From positions 14,075,611 to 14,139,610 of the forward strand of contig JAMXIF010000077.1 in NCBI GenBank assembly GCA_028583685.1: a stretch of DNA of 64,000 nucleotides. Reading direction: 5' to 3'. Positions 1 to 11,479 of the stretch are shown here, piece after piece. The notes beneath the pieces were generated by a model. The model saw only the letters and a list, made by a program, of their open reading frames with translations, had not been told where the DNA came from and did not search any database. The position numbers and the translations under genes are program-made. This DNA comes from Petaurus breviceps papuanus (lineage: Eukaryota > Chordata > Mammalia > Diprotodontia > Petauridae). Within the stretch, counting starts at the first letter, position 1, and each line of letters starts with the position of its first letter.

Positions 1-200
1 TCTCGAGTTCGAACGCTCTTTCGGTTTTGTGTTGTTCTTGTTTTCCTTTGGGGAGAGATTGGTGACGGACCATCTGGTGCGAGGGGGTCGCGTGGCCAGG
101 GAGAGCAGACTGCCTTCCTAAGGAAAGCAGCTTTGCGGGTGACTACTGGGGCATGGGTGACGCTGAACTTTTCCAAAGGTTGTTCATTAAAAACAAAAGT
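1..200. promoter_or_regulatory. CpG-rich edge, possible promoter island or first-exon flank
   Basis: About ten CpG dinucleotides fall in the first 170 bases, while the following kilobases have almost none. That is typical of the shoulder of a CpG island at a vertebrate promoter, with most of the island lying before base 1. I see no clear start codon, TATA box or strong splice donor, so the transcript and its direction are not determined. The call rests on base composition only. Confidence 0.35.
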
Positions 201-2030
201 TTAAAAGAGAAGTTAATGAAACTTTTCCCTTGGTTCTGCAACGTGTTACTTTGTTAAGACCTCAGGAATTCTCCCTTTCCGCCATCGTTTGTTTTTGCAG
301 AGAAAGGAGTTTAAGGGGATATATGTTTAGGTCATTGTATGCCATAAATTTAGCAGGTTGAAATAAAACTTGGTTTAACATTTTATGTTGGTTTAAGTGT
401 GCTTATCTGATTTTCATTTTCAGATGTATGCTTTTTCCCCTCAGGTTGACTCATTCCTTTTGATATTTTCCAACCCAAACACCATTGTGGAAGAAAACAA
501 AGCACATACAGAGTAATATATCTTAAGCATTGCTGTACAAATGTACGTGTAGGTCTCCTGTGTGTTGACTAGTCGAATTTCCTGGGAATGGCTTTTCTGC
601 CCAGCTCCCTAGTTTCTCCCTTTTGATATATTCATAAGATAGCGTGCATCTTCTGGTTCTCAGTCTGTTTTATGAGACATTGCCAAATACTTTTTCTCCT
701 TTCTCCACCTGATTTCCTTCTTCATTCTTCTTCCCAGATGTGGTTTTCACTGTAACCTTATTTCTCATCCCTAGCCAAAGAAAGGCACCAGATTTGTCTG
801 CCGATTAACTGCTTTGTGAATGGAATTAACTTTATTAAATAGGCCGTTATCCTTGTTGTAAGTATTGTTGTCTGATATTTTAAAAGTTATAGGCATAATA
901 ATAGTAACCGTTTTTAATATCATTTTGAAATTTAGGAAGCACTCCCACCCACCATTCCCCCTAACCTTGTGAAACAGGTGTTGGAAATATTATCCTCATT
1001 GTACAAATGTGAAGGCACAAAGTCAGAGTGACTAGCCTGTGCTCACATAACAGCTTCCATACCAAAGGCCTGAATTAAGTTTTTCTCATTCTAATCCCCA
1101 TTGATCTTTCTGCCATGCTCCTAGACATAAAACTGTTCATATAGAGTAAATTATTGAGCACTGTGAATCATCTAGAAACTTAAGAGGAGTTCTTGAACAT
1201 GTGTGATCAGTCTTTTCTCCACACTTTTCTGCAGTTTTCATCTTCAGTTCTTCTACATCAGTGCCTTCCCCACCGAAGCAGGCATGCATCCCTGTTCACA
1301 TTAAATGAGTGCACAATTTATTGTTAGAAAATGATTTTTTGTAGTATTTTGCTTATATCTTTAAAAAGTTATATTTCTGAGTTTATACTGGAAAGGCATT
1401 TGTGTTCATTTTGATGTACAAATTTGAAGATGAGTGGGTAGGTTTCTCCTTTATGTTGATATTTAATATGTGAGAATAAGATGATTTCCATGGAAAATTG
1501 ATGGCCTTATTTTTCCTTCATTTAGTTTTTGAGCCATAATCCTTTTGGGTGTGTCCTGAATTCACATGATATTCTTAAGTAAAATCTGGAATTGGGATTA
1601 CCATAGCATTCTTTGTTATAAGAACTCAAGAAATATCTTATTTCTCTAGAAGGTAATTATGTTTGCCAATGAAATGTCTATAGTGATAGGAAGGAGAAAA
1701 GATAAACATAAGAAATTAACTTTATTTTTTTGCAAAGGGTAAGAGTACATTCCAATAGACTTTCATCTAAATGATCATTCTACAAAATTTAGAACTTTGT
1801 GGGAGATGAAACTAAAATGTATCATCTCAGAAACTAGTGTTTAGATTAACATAGATTTCTCCATTTTTTCAGGTTCTCTCTTAGACTAAGTTCAAGATCT
1901 GAATTTGTAGAGGTTCCTTGGAGAAGATGGGATCCACATCATAGATTATTTTCTATTCTTTTTCAAGGTGTGATCCTAAAATAGTTATCTACCTCTCCAT
2001 GGTAAAGAAAGAAAACTTTTAAAAATAAGT
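201..2030. other. Non-coding, mostly unique DNA
   Basis: No convincing exon is seen. A polypyrimidine run ending in tttttgcag near 284-300 resembles a splice acceptor, but no matching donor follows nearby. An old MIR remnant lies within (separate entry). The rest is A/T-rich and unassigned. Confidence 0.5.
895..1080 (-). repeat. Degraded MIR-type SINE
   Basis: The order of motifs follows the reverse complement of MIR: a run like ttatcctcattgtacaaat, then a stretch like aaggcacaaagtcagagtgac, then a weak match to the box-B side. Divergence is high, so the ends are approximate. Confidence 0.4.
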
Positions 2031-2193
2031 CTTTTTTTCTTTTGGAGGGGAGAGGGCAGGGCAGTTGGATTTAAATGACTTGCCCAAGGTCACACAGCTA
2101 GTAAGTGTGTGTCAAGTGTCTGAGGTTGGATTTGAACTCAGGTCCTCCCTACTCCAGGGCCAGTGCTCTATTCACTGTGCCACCTAGCCACCC
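2031..2193 (-). mobile_element. tRNA-derived marsupial SINE
   Basis: Reverse-complement copy of the SINE family that recurs through this window. Visible marks are gacttgcccaaggtcacaca, tttgaactcaggtcctcc, and the head gtgccacctagccaccc at the right end. A T-rich run at the left is the poly(A) tail seen from the other strand. Confidence 0.85.
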
Positions 2194-4149
2194 TTTAAAA
2201 TAAGTCTTCTTTCCTATTGAAGTTTGTAGTCTTCAGTGTATTTTGGTTGCTGTGGGTGAAAATTACCATGAACATTTATTATACAGACCCACACTGAACT
2301 GCTGTAAAAACATTCTATAAGTTAAAGAAGCTAAAGATTTAAAGCAGAGATGTTTTCTTTTACATTTTTTTTGTCTTAGAGAAATATCTATGAGTCTTTG
2401 AAGTAAGCTGCTTTTCTGGTGGGCTTTTTTGTTTTCCTAGGGTGATAGCAGTGTTCATTAAAATAGGCGTAACCAGCCTAGTATATTTTTGGCATGTTTT
2501 CTGATTTTTTCACTTTTTGTCTTATCCCTAAAAGGATTTAAGAAGAAATTATTTAACATGTGTGAAGTTATTAAAACACATGAGTCTTTGCATTCCATTC
2601 TCCTGTATGTATTTCAGAGATAACTGGATATTTAAAACACACTCATTATCTGGTACTAGCCTTTATATTCATATGTCAAAATGGAATTGTTTATTTGAAA
2701 CATGAAGTATAGCTAGTAGCTCAGTTCATCTCTAGAAGTAAAGTCTTAATTAAAAAGATATTTGAAAATTAGGATTCAGACTAATCAAAACTCTTCACTT
2801 CCCTTCTTCCCTCCCAGTCTAAAATCCTGGAAAGTGCTATCAACAGATGAAACAAGTTTACTTTTCTATTGAAATAATAATGACCAGCCAGTAGTCTTCC
2901 AGATCTACTCTTTGAAAAGCATGCCACCAAATGGGAGCTGCCTAAATGGAGAGATGCTTAATCTGTTTACATTCCACATTCTCAAGAGGTTTCTTCCTTA
3001 CTTTCCATTTAAGGTGTTATGTCTGACTTAGAATAGTACCAGGCACACTACCTCAGTTTATAACACCGACAGAGGCATTTAACTGCACACATTGTGAGAT
3101 GGGTCTGTGAGCAGTCCTAGAGCTTAGCAGTTAACCAACTATCAGCAACTACTTTGTGAAGTTTAGAGATTTATTATGTGCATAACACAATCATTATCTT
3201 TTGATTGTTCCCTGTACTTTTGTTCTGTCAAACTTCATGCTAAAGATGAAGTACTTCAGCTATGACATTCAAGTTAGACCTTTTGCTAAATGTTGAAGTT
3301 CTTTAATTCATAATCTGTTGTTTTCTTCTTGTTGTAACACTCTCAGACTATATTAGAATACTTATATAAAGTGTCCTCTTCTAGCAAAAAAAAAAAGATA
3401 ATCTTTTGGTGGTTTGGGGGGTTTCTTTGGAGGGGGATTAGGGGGTTAAAACGGATAGTTCTTTGTATGATAAACCTATTTTTGGACTTGCTGTCAGCCC
3501 GTATTATCCAATATATCGTGTATTTGTTATTAGGATTAGAAGCTTAGGTGTGGCTTTTATACTTTTATTTTTGTAAGTAAAGCTAATTGAGATTATTTTT
3601 TATTTTAGCAAAAATAGATTTGGGGGGGTAAATTTGTGTCTAAATATTCCTGTGGAAGTGTTAAAATCCAAATATTTGTACTAGTTAGCACAGAGCTGGA
3701 ATTGGCTGATCTACAATGAAAAGAAAGCTAAACTCCAAACAATAATGACAATAATCTTGGGGGAAAAAAGATATTGAAACATACCCCCTCTTAGCATAGA
3801 GGTGGGGGATTATGAGTGAGTAATGTTGCCTGTGTTATCAGACACGTAAACACTGTATTGTTTTTTACTGTTTTTCTTTGTTACCCAAGGAAGCTTCAGT
3901 TCTGAGAGATAGGGGGAATTCATGTCCAAAAATGACTGATAATAAAACAGAAGGCATCCATAAAACTATTTTTTTTTTGAAAAAGAAATTGATCTAGTTT
4001 CCCCCTGCTGAGTGAAGTCACAATCTTAAATAATAAAAATGATGTTAAATTCACATTGTAAAAACTCATGTTTTGCTTTTAGATTATGGTAATTATGGAG
4101 ATTTAAAAACAATCTCACCAGTTCTTTGATTCTTAGTGGTTTGTAATTG
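2194..4149. other. Non-coding, no feature recognised
   Basis: A/T-rich sequence with short homopolymers. No repeat family, exon or RNA gene could be supported. It may be intron sequence or old repeats too diverged to name. Confidence 0.5.
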
Positions 4150-4814
4150 GTGCCTCTACTTCCTTTCCTCCCACTCTCTTAACTTTCTATAGTATCATCT
4201 TATCATTCAACCAAAACTGATTTCTCCAAAGTTACCTATGATTTCTTAATTGCCAGATCATCCCGCTTGACCTCTCTGCAGCCTTTGACACAGTCAGTCA
4301 CTTTCATCTCCTTGATACTCTAGGTTTTAGGTTTTCATGATACTTTTCTCTTCAGGTTCTCCTCCTATCTGTCTGATTATTCCTTCTCAGTCTCCTTTGC
4401 TGGATCTTCATCCAGAGCATACCCACTTAAGAAACGTATCTTCAAAGACTCTGTCCTGGGCCTTTTTCCATTCTTTCTCTGTATTATTTATTTCTCTTGG
4501 CAATCTCATCAGCTCCCTTGGCTTCAAATTATCATCTCTGTATTGATGACTCTCAGAGCTACTTATCCAGCCCTAATATCTTTGCTGACCTTGAGTCTTA
4601 CATCTCTAACTGCCTGTTGGACATTTTGAACTGGATGTTACTTGGACATCTGCATTAATTTTCTTCCACCCAAAATCCTCTCCTCTTCCCCATTTCCCTT
4701 TTAATTCTCAAGGGCTCCACCATCCATCCAGTCACAAAGGCTTCCAATTTAGGTGTGAGCCTCTGTTCATCTCTCTCACCTCTCCATATCCAATCTTTTG
4801 CCAAGGCTTGTATA
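4150..4814 (+). mobile_element. LINE L2, ORF2 3' portion
   Basis: The sequence follows the L2 reverse-transcriptase region in order: tgacctctctgcagcctttgacaca (in part), ggttctcctcctatctgtctg, gactctgtcctgggcc, ctcatcagctccc, gatgactctcagagctactt and ccagccctaatatc. Several stops and small indels show it is long dead. The open frame at 4337-4546 is a leftover of this LINE and not a host gene. Confidence 0.8.
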
Positions 4815-4913
4815 AGGGGATTTGTTCTGTGAAGTTTGGATTCAGTCAAAGGGCCACACTTAAGGACCTAGAGGGCCACATGTGGCCTCGAGGCCAAAGG
4901 TTCCCCACCCCTG
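4815..4913 (-). mobile_element. hAT-type DNA transposon end fragment
   Basis: The stretch ends in ggttccccacccctg, whose reverse complement CAGGGGTGGGGAACC is a typical hAT terminal sequence. The subterminal part ggccacatgtggcctcgagg contains a strong palindrome. Only one end of the element is present. It sits between L2 ORF2 sequence and an L2-like tail. Confidence 0.6.
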
Positions 4914-4948
4914 GCCAGCACATAGTGAGTGTTTAATAAATGCTTATT
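4914..4948 (+). repeat. L2 3' tail
   Basis: The bases cagcacatagtgagtgttta and ataaatgcttattaactgg match the terminal sequence of L2. It may belong to the L2 copy to the left, cut by the hAT fragment, or to a separate copy. Confidence 0.6.
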
Positions 4949-5156
4949 AACTGGGTAGAAGCAACATAGCTAGTAAATGTTTTCCTTTTTAAAATGTATA
5001 TATGAAGTTTATGTAGGTCTGTATAATATTCACAGTATAGTTGCCTTGATTAGTAGATGCTTTTGTGGTCTGTACTAAGTTTTAGTGGCAACTATGAGAA
5101 TATAAGCAGAAATCCATTTCTGTAGGATTCTGCATATTAAGTGAGTTCTTGACTGT

Positions 5157-5157
<1 letters not shown>

Positions 5158-5194
<37 letters not shown>
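5158..5194. repeat. (TA)n microsatellite
   Basis: An uninterrupted alternating T/A run of about 36 bases, visible directly. Such tracts are often length-variable. Confidence 0.95.
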
Positions 5195-5196
<2 letters not shown>

Positions 5197-5214
5197 AATA
5201 GCAATTGGGAAGGG

Positions 5215-5456
5215 AAAGAAGTAAGCATTTATTAATCACTCTATGTGCCAGGAACTGTGCTAAACGATTTACAAATATTATCTCTGATCCTCACAACAAT
5301 CTGGAAGGTAGGTGCTATTATTATCACCATTTTACACTTCAAGAAACTTAGGCAGACAGAAGTTAAGTGATTTACTTAGGTTCACACCACTAGCAAGTGT
5401 CTGAAGGCTAGATTTGAACTCAGTTCTTCCTGGCTCAAGTCTTAACACTCTCTCCC
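5215..5456 (-). mobile_element. MIR-type SINE, near full length
   Basis: Matches the reverse complement of MIR from end to end: a start like gcatttattaatcactctatgtgccag, then tcctcacaacaatct, gctattattatcaccatttt, aagttaagtgatttactt and gatttgaactcagttcttcc. MIR is an ancient mammalian tRNA-derived SINE mobilised by L2. Confidence 0.8.
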
Positions 5457-5811
5457 CTGGGCCTATGTAAACCTTTAAACATACGTGAGACACGCTATTA
5501 TACCTTGGTGTCCAGGTATTTTAAAGTGTTTGGAGAAGTTATCATGAATCTGGGCAGATGGTTACTTCATATGGAAGGAGCAATATATTCTTGCTAGTAG
5601 AATTTTTTTTTTTTAAGAGAGTCAATAGGACTTGATGAAAAGGAACTAGACAAGGCATGAGAAAAACTTCCTTTCCCCGGCATGGTTGTGATTTTGTTTT
5701 ATGATTGTGGATAAATCATTTAGTCTCCTTTTCCCAAAGTTGCTCCAGATGAATGTTGGATGGAGGGTAAGACCTAATTGCTTTCCCTAGTGTGAGCTTT
5801 GCAAGTTCCTG
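5457..5811. other. Non-coding, no feature recognised
   Basis: Unassigned A/T-rich sequence between a MIR copy and an L1 5' piece. No exon or repeat family could be supported. Confidence 0.45.
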
Positions 5812-6440
5812 ACCTGAGTTTGGATCTGAGCAAGAGTAGATTGCTCCTCACACCACCCTTGTCAGCTACCTGGAAAGTTGTGTTAGCTCAGAGGGGTAGA
5901 ACTGTAGCTTCCCCTTAGGTTTGGCCACAGTTATTCCTCTGTAAGTAGGGTTCAGCTTTGTTGCTGAAGTCTGAACCACAGCACCAGCACCACTGCTGCT
6001 ACTGCTGGCCTCTGTACTTCTCCTTTCTCCAGACTACACCCAGGCTCTCTCGACCTGGAATGCCACTCCCTTAGACAGGTCCCCTTCCCACTTTTCCCTG
6101 GATTTGTGATCGGGGACTGGTGTAGTGGGCAATACGGTTGCCAACTGGCACTTGTTCTAGTGATACTGTCCCAGTTTTCCTCTGGGGTTGCCCCATACGA
6201 GTCTGAGGCTTCTTGCTGTGGTATACAGCCTCTCCCTGGGTGCTGAAGTGCTTCACTCATAGCAGCCTCCTGACCCAGCCCTATGTCTAGTGTCAGGAGA
6301 CCTGTCTGTCTTCCCCTTGCCTCACTGGCCTGCTCCAAGGACTCGCCGTGTGACATTTTCTGGATTTCCTAAATCTGTTAGGAGTCTATGAAGAGAAGCT
6401 CGCTGCATTACTTCCTAGTAGTACTCTGCCATTTGGAGTC
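5812..6440 (-). mobile_element. L1-type LINE 5' UTR fragment
   Basis: This is a locally GC-richer block with short repeated Ser/Leu/Gln-rich triplets. Its right end reads actctgccatttgg, resembling the common 5' start of marsupial L1 seen from the other strand (..ctgccatcttgg..). Its left end, aagttcctgacctgagtttg at 5812, recurs almost exactly at 47007. The 134-codon frame at 5952-6356 lies fully inside this block and is best read as chance openness in a GC-rich L1 UTR. Family assignment is from memory. Confidence 0.55.
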
Positions 6441-6877
6441 TTCCACAGGTTTAGTTTTAATGAGTGATATTCTGCAATTGTGGAAATCATTTTACCTCTC
6501 CATTTTTCTGCATGGGGCAGTAAGATAATACTCATCTTTGAGAAATTTTTCTAGGAGTAACAAGTTAAATTTGATAATGAATTGGAGGGCCTAAGTTTTT
6601 TGGATTAAAAGCATCTTATATGAAGCAAAACTATTGACCTTATCGTCTTTCAGTTAGATTCAGTTCACCAAACATTTGCTAAAAACTTCTGTTTGACTTT
6701 CCTTCCACACATTCAGCACAAGCAAAACTGAGCCAGAGCACGCTGACTGTAACTTCTGTCAGTGAGGCTCCCAGAAGGAAGGAAGGTCAAAAGCCTACTG
6801 AATATAGATGGGTTTTGTGTCTCTCTTCATAAGTCTTATGATTGAGCATGGCATTCGTTACATGTTAAAATTATTAG
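6441..6877. other. Non-coding, no feature recognised
   Basis: Unassigned sequence. A small direct duplication, ggaaggaagg, occurs near 6776. No splice-bounded open segment is evident. Confidence 0.45.
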
Positions 6878-6990
6878 TCACAGAATCCTAGATCTGTAGT
6901 TGGAAGGAATCTCAGGCCATTTGATCCACGCTCTTCATTTAACAGTGTGGTGAGTGAAGTGGCTTCCCCAGCTTATTATGAAGAATTGAT
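6878..6990 (-). repeat. Old SINE remnant (MIR-like or THER2-like)
   Basis: Contains cacagaatcctagatctgta, gttggaaggaatctcaggcc and atttgatccacgctcttcat, a pattern shared with entries at 12315, 31655 and 42665 in this window. It belongs to a class of ancient amniote SINEs. The exact family is uncertain. Confidence 0.5.
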
Positions 6991-9091
6991 TAATTTAAAT
7001 GAAACTTTATGGTTTGATTACAGTTATGAAATTGAGTAAATATTATTTCTATATTTCAAGGTATATTAAATTCAAACATACTTCTAGGTCCTGATGATTA
7101 TAGTACTTTCAAGTGTTTTAGATGTTTAATGAGTGTTTGCTGAAGTTATAGACTTAAAGCAAAAGCTTTTCATCGGAAGATACAGCATTGACAGTAGCAT
7201 TTGAAATAGGAGCCCAATTAATGACACTGCTAATTGTTATTCTTGGCTGTAAATATGAGTTGATTGTGTCTTTAGGGCTTAAATGCAAAACAAATGCTCT
7301 CTAATTCAGCAACAAAATTAAACTTTGGTAAAATAGTTTTGGGAGGAATTATTTGGCTCAGTCAGAAAAAGGTAAAATATTTTGATACCTTTTGACATTT
7401 CTGCTGCCACTTATAAAACAAACCAACCATAAATCCGCAGGTGAATGAGTATACAATACTATTGTAATATTTAATATCAGTAATATATATATGTATGTTA
7501 ATATATGTTGAAAATACTTCTCTGCTTATAATTTCAGAATACCCCTATTATGTGACAAGTTTCTACAAGTGGTGAATCTCTCTAAATTAGTGTCCCAGAT
7601 TCGTAAAATAAAATTTAACATGTGAAATGATTCCTGTTGCCAAGATAACTTGTGTTTCTTTGATAAAAATCATGTTTTCAACTTAAAAAAACAGACTCTT
7701 ACACTGATTTATCTTCTTAGATTGTTAGGCATTTTCTGCTCATTGGGACATCAACTTGAGTAAGCATTCCTTTTTTTTTTTTTAAATGCCACAGCAGACA
7801 ATAGAGTATTTGCTGTATTTGTCTATTTTTGTTACTCTTTTAATACATTGTTGTTGCATCGCATGGTAGAGAAACTGACTTCCAAGTGCACTTTTGTTTT
7901 TTCCAAATAAAATACATTGTAAATCCATTTGTTAACTTATGTTTGAAGGCAGACTACTCCTCCACATTCTTAGTGACATTGTCATCTTGATCAGTATGAT
8001 CTCTAGCAGCTCGAGTAATGGAGACTCCTTGAGTACATCACTGTGTTATCTGGTTAGCTGCTCAGTATCATCAGTACGTAACATCAAATAGGTTTTCTGT
8101 CATTATGCACAGGTAGTAATTTCTCCTTCCAGTCTCTCTATTTCTAATGGCTTTAAAATATCCCTTTAATCTTACCATAGAATGCTTTATTTTTACCACA
8201 AATTTATACTCTTAATTTTGACCCAGTTGATTTAGGTAGCTAATACTCAGCAATTTTTGCTTCCAAATATGAATGCACTGTTGGTTAGTTCATAGACTTA
8301 CTACTGTATTATACTCTTCCCAATATTTGTGTTGTAAACTACTCTATAGGATTTCCCAAAAGACTGTTAAAGTTATTAAAAATTTAAAACTGTAGCAAGA
8401 CTTTTGGTACATCTTGTATAACTTTATCTTGTTTTGATTTTCATTCCTATAAAAACAGTAATTCTGCAGGCTTGTAGTAGTACTAACTAGATTATTTTTC
8501 CTCTTTCATCATGTTTATGGAGTTCATTCATTCCAGCTCTAAAGTTCTGTGATCTGTTCTCTAGGATTTAGAGGCATTCACTTAACAAATTTTTGACTCA
8601 ATCCTAGTTCTTTTGTAAATTCCACATAGTAAGTGTTTAGTAAACTTAGTAAAAATGAACAGTCATAAATCACAGATCATGGGATTTTATGAGGATAGCA
8701 TTCTTTGCCCATGCTGGAGGTTTGCTTAATGAGAACATGAGAAGGGAATAGGTGTGCATTCACAGGTGGTTTCCCACAGTAGGCTCCATCAACCAATTTT
8801 ACAACTAAGAGGTGTAAAGAAAATAAGATCCAGTTATGTTTATTGTTTATTAATATTTTAAAGCATTTAACTAGTTATTATAAACTATAGCTATGAAAAC
8901 TTTCCTTAGTAAGGTATATGCCACTTGCACACTAACAGGTTTGATTGCAGAGAAAGTTTATTCAAACTAACATTGAGCAAAGTATTAAACAAGGAAGTTT
9001 AAGTATACATGAGGTCTTCACTCATGAGTCACCCAAACCTAATCTTTCTTCCATTTGGTGTCCATTCAGATTCTTGCAGATAGTTATATAA
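6991..9091. other. Low-repeat non-coding stretch
   Basis: Few repeats can be named here. A fragment like ttccagctctaaagttctgtg near 8534 resembles an L3/MIR3 tail, and cacatagtaagtgtttagta near 8623 resembles an L2 tail. The segment at 7140-7340 is free of recognisable repeats and has the balanced, non-decayed look of conserved noncoding DNA, but I cannot test conservation. Confidence 0.4.
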
Positions 9092-9320
9092 TGCTAATAG
9101 CTAACATTTGTATAGTGCTTACTCTGTGCCATGAGCCCATTATAGCTATCATATGATCCTTACAACAACCCTGGGAGGTAGGTAACATTATTATCTCCAT
9201 TTTATAGATAAAGAAACCAAGGCCAATAGTACCTAAGTAACTTGCTCAGAGACACACCTCTAGTAAATGCCTGAGATCAGATTTGAACTCAGATCTTCTT
9301 GGCTTCAGTCCACTTCCCCA
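9092..9320 (-). mobile_element. MIR-type SINE
   Basis: Reverse complement of MIR: ctaacatttgtatagtgctt, actctgtgcc, tccttacaacaaccctggga, ggtaacattattatctccat, taagtaacttgctcagagac and gatttgaactcagatcttct appear in the expected order. Ends are approximate. Confidence 0.75.
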
Positions 9321-9769
9321 CATCGATGCTCCATATAATTATGTCCCCCAAAGCATTCTCTTCAGGCCAGCCATTCCAAGTACCATTAATCAGTTCTTAT
9401 ATTAATCAAAAATGTTTTACTTAGGTGACAAATTGTACAACTTTATACTCAAGTGATTCGGTAACTGATGTTCAGCTAAAGAAACCACCTTTGTTTGAAT
9501 CTGTTGTAACTAAAGGCCTCTTAAGATGTGACCATCAGGACTGTTTAGGGTACATTAGGTGTGGTCTGACCAGCAGTGAGGGTGATAGAACTGTCATAGA
9601 ACTGTCTTCTCCCTAGTCATGAACTCCAGAACTCATAAGCTTAGGACAACAACAGCTTTTGGGCTGGTATACAATAATGTTGACTCACATCGAGCCTGCA
9701 GTTTTTAAACTTGGGGATTTTTTTTTTCTTGCTAAATTTCACCTTACTTGGAAAGCTGACATTTTGGAC
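9321..9769. other. Non-coding, no feature recognised
   Basis: Contains a 63-codon open frame at 9425-9616 without splice context or recognisable domains. I do not consider it a gene. Confidence 0.4.
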
Positions 9770-9840
9770 CTGAGTGTACCATTATCACAGTGCCTAGCGA
9801 GTAGCAAGCATTTAATAAATGTTTAACTTGCCTGTTTTAC
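9770..9840 (+). repeat. L2 3' tail fragment
   Basis: The bases cacagtgcctagcgagtag and catttaataaatgtttaact match the L2 terminus with a few changes. Confidence 0.6.
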
Positions 9841-9989
9841 TCTTAGGCTTGTTAAATTTCATCTTATTATATTCAGCCCCTCAGTAACCTGTCATCTCAA
9901 GATGTTTTTGGATCCCAACTCTTATTGTGTATTAATTAATAAGTGTGTTAGTGGTCTCTCCTAGACTTATGCATTGAGGACTATCACCT

Positions 9990-10465
9990 GTCCTGTGAGG
10001 GCTCAGTGAGGTCTTTTCAGAGCTGACCATCCATCTTTGGTGGTCCACCTGGCACTCAGCTCTCACCCGTGGCTCCAGGAAACTGTTGCAGGTATAGCAG
10101 CCACAACCTAGTAAAACTGCCTTCACAGATGGGCTGAACCAAGCTGAAGGAAACCAACAGGCATTAAACCTATCAGTGAATTAGAGGATGTCTGCCATAA
10201 GCATAGGAAACTTTCCTAGGCCAAATGGGCAGACGAGGATGATTTGTTCTAACAGCCATGAAGGCCGCTGAAGCACTTAGGTACTGTGGAGCACTTAAAG
10301 AGTTTGGTCAGACATTAAAGACGACGCCAAGGACATTTACTGCGTCCCGGGGACACTGAAAGAGTGAGACACATGACTTAAATCCAGTTCACACACAAGT
10401 CAAGATGTCCCCCTGTAAGGTCATTGGTCCTCTTCAAAAGCAAAGGACAAACAATAACAGCAATA
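9990..10465 (+). mobile_element. RTE/BovB-type LINE 3' end or RTE-mobilised SINE
   Basis: The right end reads ggtcattggtcctcttcaaa followed by gcaaaggacaaacaataaca, the (caa)n-type terminus shared by marsupial RTE LINEs and the SINEs they mobilise. The same terminus appears at 12660-12697. The body resembles the 3' part of an RTE, but the left boundary is a guess. Confidence 0.55.
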
Positions 10466-10529
10466 ATAGCTCCCCCATTAGTGATGCATTTTAGCATCCT
10501 GCTAGGAATCAGTCAGAACTGTTGTTCTG
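10466..10529. other. Spacer between RTE tail and L1 fragment
   Basis: Short A/T-rich spacer with no assignable feature. Confidence 0.4.
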
Positions 10530-11440
10530 TAATCTGCATTCTTCATTCTCTTTTAGTTTTTGAAAATCAGTACATTTGACCTATTCCAGTCCTGTTGCAG
10601 TTCACCGATTTTCCAGAATCTTTTAAGTATCACTGACAATGGCTCAGCCTGTAACCAGCTTGTATTTTCCTTTGAAGCTTTTGGTGCAGGAGTTCTGACT
10701 TCACTGTTTTCCTCCTGTTCCATGCTTTGCTTCTTTTTGTCCCCAAAATAGGACTGTAATGTTGGAATCTTCTCTCTGCTTTGTTTCCTTTGCCTGCTCA
10801 TTTTGCCACTCAATTACTTGACTTTTGGAATTTTTGCCACAGTAGGACTCTGCCACCAGACCAGGGTAGCTTTCGTCCAAACGCTGGGGTTTTCTCAGCT
10901 GCCAGAGGTATTAGATGGGTACCCTCTCTGAGGTCTCCACACGCTTTCGCAAGCTGGACACACATCCCAGGGCCTCCACCCTAGACTGCAATCCAGATCC
11001 AAGCAGGTTAAAGCAACAGCGATTACCCCTCAGACTGGTTCTTGGTCGCCCTACACTCTGCAGGCCAGGAGCTGAAGCTGCCTCGTGGCATTGTTGTGTT
11101 TCAGTGGCTTCTCGCCCCAGGGGTAAAAGCCACGCACCCCCACTTACTGGTCCCAAAGTCCAGACTGCACTGACCTCTCACTTTGTCCTTCGCATCTATG
11201 TGTTGATAAATCTGGAAATGGCCACAGCTGCTGCTGATCTGGAGTCCCTCTGGCTGGCGGCTGGTCAGGCCCACCCTGGGGCTAAAGCCTCAATGTAGGC
11301 CTGGGCTCGGCTCCCAGAGCGCTGCTTGGATTCCTGCCGGCCTGCTGGGCTATCCTCAACGGGAGGTTAGCTTCTCTGAGTCATTTTGTGGGTTCTGCAG
11401 CTCCAAAGTTTGTTTAGAATCCCCTTTTTACATGGATTGG
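10530..11440 (-). mobile_element. L1-type LINE: 5' UTR plus start of ORF1
   Basis: Read on the - strand, a GC-richer 5' UTR (about 11440 to 10830) leads into an open frame with SYFGDKKKQSMEQEENSEV and RTPAPKASKENTSWLQAE. The same N-terminal motif occurs at 46197 (SFFGDKKDQGMDQEEDSEV). ORF1 of L1 encodes an RNA-binding coiled-coil protein, and only the first 60 or so codons remain here. The UTR part at 10863-11030 closely resembles 46255-46400. The copy keeps its 5' end and lacks its 3' end, the reverse of ordinary L1 truncation, so it was probably cut later by a rearrangement. The frames at 10911-11298 are UTR chance frames. Confidence 0.75.
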
Positions 11441-11479
11441 GGAAGGTGGAAACCGGAGCCACAGGAAGGTCATGCCCCC

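Noticed and set aside
5952-6356. 134-codon open frame on the - strand
   Set aside because: It lies wholly inside an L1-type 5' UTR block, has a low-complexity Gln/Ser/Gly-rich sequence with no domain, and no splice or promoter context.
10915-11298. 127-codon open frame on the + strand in a GC-rich block
   Set aside because: It is antisense to an L1 5' UTR that is also present at 46255-46400; GC-rich L1 UTRs often give long chance frames.
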